In this document: positions 60,573 to 64,000 of the stretch, in pieces
Layout: each line of letters starts with the position of its first letter
How positions within the stretch are numbered: position 1 is the stretch's first letter
Source of the DNA: Bin5 sp965218625
Lineage (GTDB): Bacteria; Chloroflexota; Anaerolineae; Caldilineales; Caldilineaceae
Assembly (NCBI GenBank): GCA_965218625.1
Contig: CBDCLG010000017.1
Coordinates: 310,001-374,000 of the forward strand
Direction of reading: 5' to 3'
Length of the DNA: 64,000 nucleotides
The notes under the pieces: model-generated
Seen by the model: the letters and a program-made list of their open reading frames with translations, nothing else
Told to the model about the DNA's origin: nothing
Databases searched by the model: none
Made by a program: the position numbers and the translations under genes

Positions 60573-61823
60573 ATGAACCGTCTGTCCCGTTCTCGAACAG
60601 TTTGCCGGTTTCTGCTTGTAACCGGACGTGCAGCCGCCCGGTTGCGGAGGATTGCGCGCGGGGTGACGCCGGTCGCGCTCGGTATGGCGTTGAGCGGTTG
60701 CGCGCTTTTGCCGGCGGGGCGCAGCGCGGAGATCGCGGCGAATGAGCCGACGCCGACGCCGATTCCGACCTCGGTGATACCGATCAAGCCGACCTACACG
60801 GTGAAGGTGGGCGAGATAATGCGTGAACGGACGTTCAGCGGGCGGGTGGCGCCGGTGGTGGAGGAGGCGTTGTTCTTCCGCGTGAGCGGACGCGTCCGCA
60901 GTGTCTACGTCAAGCGGAACGATTTCGTCACGGCGGGCCAGGTCATCGCCGACCTTGAGATCGACGACCTGGAGCGGGAGCTGACGTCGACGCAGCTGAA
61001 CCTGGAGCGGGCGCAGGCGCGGCTGAATGCGGCGGAAAGAAACCTGGAGTTTCAGATTCGGCGGGCGCAGATCAACCTGGACATTGCGATGCTGCAGCTG
61101 ATGAATGTGCGGACGGAGCGCCCGGATGACAATTTCGCCATTTCGGTGCATAGCAAGCAGGTGGAGCTGGCGGAGATTGCGCTGGAGCAGCTGAACGATG
61201 GCGTGGACCCGCTGCTGGTGAACGACGTGAAGCGGGCGCAGCTGCTGGTGGAGAAGCTGGAAAGCGCGATCGAGGACGGCACGATCAGCGCGCCTTTCGA
61301 CGGGCAGCTGCTGTCGGTATCGCTGACGGCAGGCCGGCCGGTGAATGCGTTTGATACGGTCGTGTCGATTGCCGACATCACCGACCTGGAGGTGAAGGCC
61401 GACCTGATCAGCGATCAGATGAACGATTTGGAGGAAGGGATGGCGGTGGAGGTGTCGCTCGTGGGGCGGCCGGGCGAGATTCTGACGGGATTTGTGCGCA
61501 GGCTGCCCTACCCGTTCGGGAGCGGGGGCAGCGGCCAAGTGACCGAAGTGGACAAATCGACGCGGCTGACGATTGATCAGGCGGCGCAGGACGCGGGCTA
61601 TGAGCTGGGCGACCTGGTGCAGGTGCGGGTGCAGCTGGAGCACAAGGAGTCTGTGCTGTGGCTGCCGGCGCAGGCGATCCGCGTCTTTGACGGAAGGCGG
61701 TTTGTGGTGGTGCAGGACGAGGATGTGCAGCGGCGGGTGGATGTGAAGCTCGGGATTCAGACGCCGGACCGGGTCGAGGTTGAAGAGGGCCTGGAAGAAG
61801 GCCAGATTGTGGTCGGGCAATAG
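60573..61823 (+). CDS. HlyD/RND-type periplasmic adaptor lipoprotein
   Basis: A 416-residue lipoprotein adaptor. I use ATG 60573, preceded by AAGGA at 5 bases. The signal ends with a lipobox, VALGMALSGC. A Thr/Pro linker leads to the barrel/lipoyl parts (ERTFSGRVAPVVEEALFFRV, VYVKRNDFVTAGQVIADLEI), a coiled-coil hairpin (about 135-215), the second lipoyl half (SAPFDGQLLSVSLTAGRPVN) and a C-terminal beta-barrel (VLWLPAQAIRVFDGRRFVVV). It lies 84 bases upstream of an FtsX-type permease gene, the normal order for a MacA/MacB-type exporter. The ATP-binding gene is not visible before the window ends. Confidence 0.85.
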   Translation: MNRLSRSRTVCRFLLVTGRAAARLRRIARGVTPVALGMALSGCALLPAGRSAEIAANEPTPTPIPTSVIPIKPTYTVKVGEIMRERTFSGRVAPVVEEALFFRVSGRVRSVYVKRNDFVTAGQVIADLEIDDLERELTSTQLNLERAQARLNAAERNLEFQIRRAQINLDIAMLQLMNVRTERPDDNFAISVHSKQVELAEIALEQLNDGVDPLLVNDVKRAQLLVEKLESAIEDGTISAPFDGQLLSVSLTAGRPVNAFDTVVSIADITDLEVKADLISDQMNDLEEGMAVEVSLVGRPGEILTGFVRRLPYPFGSGGSGQVTEVDKSTRLTIDQAAQDAGYELGDLVQVRVQLEHKESVLWLPAQAIRVFDGRRFVVVQDEDVQRRVDVKLGIQTPDRVEVEEGLEEGQIVVGQ

Positions 61824-61907
61824 AGGTGGCGCGTGAAGGGCGGGTAGCGGCCGGTTGCGGCCGGCGGCTGTGAAGCTCTGTCCGCTATCCACGGTCCACT
61901 TGCATTT

Positions 61908-64000
61908 ATGAAACTCTTTTTGCGAACCCTGGCGATCATCGTTGTCGCCTTAAAGCGGATCTTCGCCCAGCAGTGGCTGGCGCTGGCGCTGGTCCTGGGT
62001 TTGGTCTCCTCGATTGTGCTCGTGATGAGCATTCCCCTGTATGCGGACGCGGTCTATTACCGGCTGTTGCGGGAGGAGTTGACCGCGGTGGGCTTCAATG
62101 AGAGGTTTTCGCGGCCGCCGTTTGCCTATATGTTCCGCTATTTGGGCTCGACGTACGGTCCGCAGGAGTGGGAGGATATCGCTCAGCTCGACACCTATAT
62201 GAGCAGGCAGGCGGCGGGCGAGTTGGGGCTGCCGCACAAGAAGACGATCCGCTATTTCAAGACGGACAATTTCAGGCTGTTCCCGACCGACCAGATCGCG
62301 TATGCGGACACGACCGACCCGCTGGAGTGGGTAAATATAGGCTTTATATCGGGCTTTGAACAGGCGGTCGACATCATCGAAGGCGCGTTCCCGGCGGTTT
62401 CGCCTTCCGATTCAGAAGAGGCGATCGAGGTGCTGGTGCACAAGGAGCTGGCCGACGAGATCGGGCTTCAGGTGGGGGAGCAGTACATGCTGTTCCGCCG
62501 CATTCGGTCGGAGAACGGGGACAGCCATCGATACCAGACGCCGGTGCGGGTGGCGGGCGTGTGGGAGGTGGCGGACCTGACCAGCGACGTATGGTTCTAT
62601 AATCCGTCGACGCTGGAAACGCTGTTTGTGATCCCGGAAGAGAGCTACCACAATCGGATTGCGCCGGTCTACCCGAAGGACGTGAACCTGGGGCTGTGGT
62701 ACCTGGTGATGGACGGCACGGACGTAACGTCGAGCGATGTGAGGAATCTGCTGATACGGGGGCGGCGGGTGGAGCAGCGGGTAACGTCGTTGCTGGCGAA
62801 CAGCCAGTTGAGCATTTCGCCGCTGGACGCGCTGCGGCGCTACCGCCGGGAGAGCGGGCTGCTGACAACGATGCTGTATGCGTTCAGCGTGCCGATCATC
62901 GGTCTGTTGCTGGCATTTATTGGGCTGGTGGTCGGTCTGGCAGTGGCGCGGCAGCGCAACGAGGTGGCGATATTACGCAGCCGCGGCGCGACGGTGGGGC
63001 AGGTGGCCGGCATCTCGGGGCTGGAGGCGCTGTCGCTGGGCTTGCTGGCGCTGCTTTGCAGTGTGCCGCTGAGTTTTGCGGTGGCGCGGCTGATTGGATC
63101 GACGCGCAGTTTTCTCAACTTCACAATCGAATCGGACCTGCGGCTGGTACTGACGCAGTCGACGCTGCAGTTCGGGATTGGGGCGGTGTTGATCGCGTTT
63201 CTGGCGCAGACGCTGCCCTCGTTTTCGGCGGCGCGGCACACGATTGTGACCTACAAGTTGGAGATGGCGCGCACCTTGCGCCCACCATGGTGGCAGCGGG
63301 CCTATCTGGACATTCTGTTGCTGATTCCGGCGGGATACGGCATCTATCTGCTGCGCAGGCAGGGCAGCATCAGCATGCCGGGGACGGTGACGGATGACTC
63401 GGTGTTTCAGAATCCGCTGCTGTTTCTGATACCGGCGCTGGCGATATTCGCGCTGACGCTGGTGACGCTGCGGGTGCTGCCGGTCTTCATGCAGATTGTG
63501 GCGTGGTTTGCGTCAAGGGGCGGGGGCGTGGGTGTGCTGCTGGCGAGCCGTCACCTGGCGCGCAACCGGGGGATGTATACGGCGCCGATGATTCTGCTGG
63601 TGCTGACGCTGAGCCTGTCGGCGTTCACGACGTCGCTGGCGCAGACGCTGGACGGCCATCTGTTCGACCGGGCCTACTATAAGGTTGGGGCGGACGGCCG
63701 GCTGGTGGAGTTGGGGGATTCGCCGCAGTCGCGGGGCGGAGGCGGCTTCGGGGGCGGGGGCGAGGCCTCTGCTGATTCGGAAGGGGAGCTGGCGGGACCG
63801 TTGTGGACATTTGTGCCGGTGTCGGAGCATCTGAAGGTGCCGTCCATCAAGGCGGCGACGCGCATCGCACGCTTTGAATCGCGGATACACCTGGATGGAC
63901 GCTGGCGGAATGGGCAGATTTTCGGGATCGACCGGCTCGATTTTCCGACTGCGGCCTACTGGCGGCGGGATTTTGCCGCGGCGCAGCTTGGCTCGTTGAT
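61908..64000 (+). CDS. FtsX-type ABC transporter permease, partial (runs off the right edge)
   Basis: At least 697 codons from ATG 61908, still open at the edge. The first membrane segment (WLALALVLGLVSSIVLVMSI) precedes a ~280-residue extracytoplasmic domain (residues ~45-320) of the MacB-periplasmic-core type (VRVAGVWEVADLTSDVWFYN). A three-helix FtsX block follows (LLAFIGLVVGLAVARQRNEV, AILRSRGATVGQVAGISGLE). A second set of membrane segments and domain begins near residue 465 (LLLIPAGYGIYLL, SRHLARNRGMYTAPMILLVL), indicating a large duplicated FtsX permease. Together with the upstream adaptor it forms an efflux or lipoprotein-export machine. There is no good ribosome-binding site. Confidence 0.82.
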   Translation, partial: MKLFLRTLAIIVVALKRIFAQQWLALALVLGLVSSIVLVMSIPLYADAVYYRLLREELTAVGFNERFSRPPFAYMFRYLGSTYGPQEWEDIAQLDTYMSRQAAGELGLPHKKTIRYFKTDNFRLFPTDQIAYADTTDPLEWVNIGFISGFEQAVDIIEGAFPAVSPSDSEEAIEVLVHKELADEIGLQVGEQYMLFRRIRSENGDSHRYQTPVRVAGVWEVADLTSDVWFYNPSTLETLFVIPEESYHNRIAPVYPKDVNLGLWYLVMDGTDVTSSDVRNLLIRGRRVEQRVTSLLANSQLSISPLDALRRYRRESGLLTTMLYAFSVPIIGLLLAFIGLVVGLAVARQRNEVAILRSRGATVGQVAGISGLEALSLGLLALLCSVPLSFAVARLIGSTRSFLNFTIESDLRLVLTQSTLQFGIGAVLIAFLAQTLPSFSAARHTIVTYKLEMARTLRPPWWQRAYLDILLLIPAGYGIYLLRRQGSISMPGTVTDDSVFQNPLLFLIPALAIFALTLVTLRVLPVFMQIVAWFASRGGGVGVLLASRHLARNRGMYTAPMILLVLTLSLSAFTTSLAQTLDGHLFDRAYYKVGADGRLVELGDSPQSRGGGGFGGGGEASADSEGELAGPLWTFVPVSEHLKVPSIKAATRIARFESRIHLDGRWRNGQIFGIDRLDFPTAAYWRRDFAAAQLGSL

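Overview
The window looks like a chromosomal stretch of a GC-rich Chloroflexota bacterium, probably a Caldilinea/Anaerolineae-type lineage. That placement is an inference from gene families: the fused mannose-1-phosphate guanylyltransferase/phosphomannomutase-like protein, the DUF3090, SCO1664-like and histidine-phosphatase trio, HlyD plus FtsX-type export genes, Thr/Pro-rich secreted proteins and a diverged HSP60. No rRNA, tRNA or CRISPR array was seen.

Layout. 1-4.8 kb: a partial gene at the left edge, a NarX/LiaS-type histidine kinase with a LuxR-type response regulator, and a lipoprotein solute-binding protein. 4.8-20.1 kb is an accessory island: a GIY-YIG protein, a PD-(D/E)XK protein, nested IS3-family remnants, an AT-rich three-gene operon that includes a TIGR04255-like protein (with a clear promoter and terminator), an IS1-type element with a slippery A-run, a duplicated tail of a methylase gene, a PQQ-type dehydrogenase lipoprotein, a complete IS5-type element, a type IIG (Eco57I-like) restriction-modification enzyme, a BrnT-like membrane protein and a truncated AAA ATPase. 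20.1-28.4 kb: a chaperonin gene lacking its 5' end, a BNR-repeat protein, a block of GGAACTC-type repeats, then a catabolic cluster (TPP-dependent dehydrogenase E1 alpha and beta, class II aldolase, FGGY kinase).

28.5-31 kb: IS3-derived debris and a two-gene unit (DUF4365 nuclease-like protein plus a 377-residue partner). 31-41.3 kb is mostly housekeeping or cell envelope: two CBS proteins overlapping tsaE, a divergent SpoIID-type protein, a small four-helix-bundle (S23-type) gene embedded in dispersed repeats, the guanylyltransferase fusion, and the SCO1664/DUF3090/phosphatase trio. 41.4-46.5 kb: a LysM/PA14 secreted protein lying between two copies of a ~190-bp duplication, an AT-rich AAA ATPase plus nuclease-like pair, and an orphan HicB. 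46.7-64 kb: secreted and envelope proteins, a BioF2-type acetyltransferase, a 2414-residue LRR protein ending in a HELGH metallopeptidase domain, a sulfatase, and an HlyD-type adaptor followed by an FtsX-type permease that runs off the right edge.

Three two- or three-gene units (7415-9362, 28911-30541, 44095-46093) combine tight coupling, nuclease- or ATPase-like domains, or AT-rich composition and IS neighbours. They are the best candidates for undescribed defence-like systems. The LRR-metallopeptidase fusion, the LysM motifs with an inserted domain, and the repeat-flanked S23 gene are the other main oddities.
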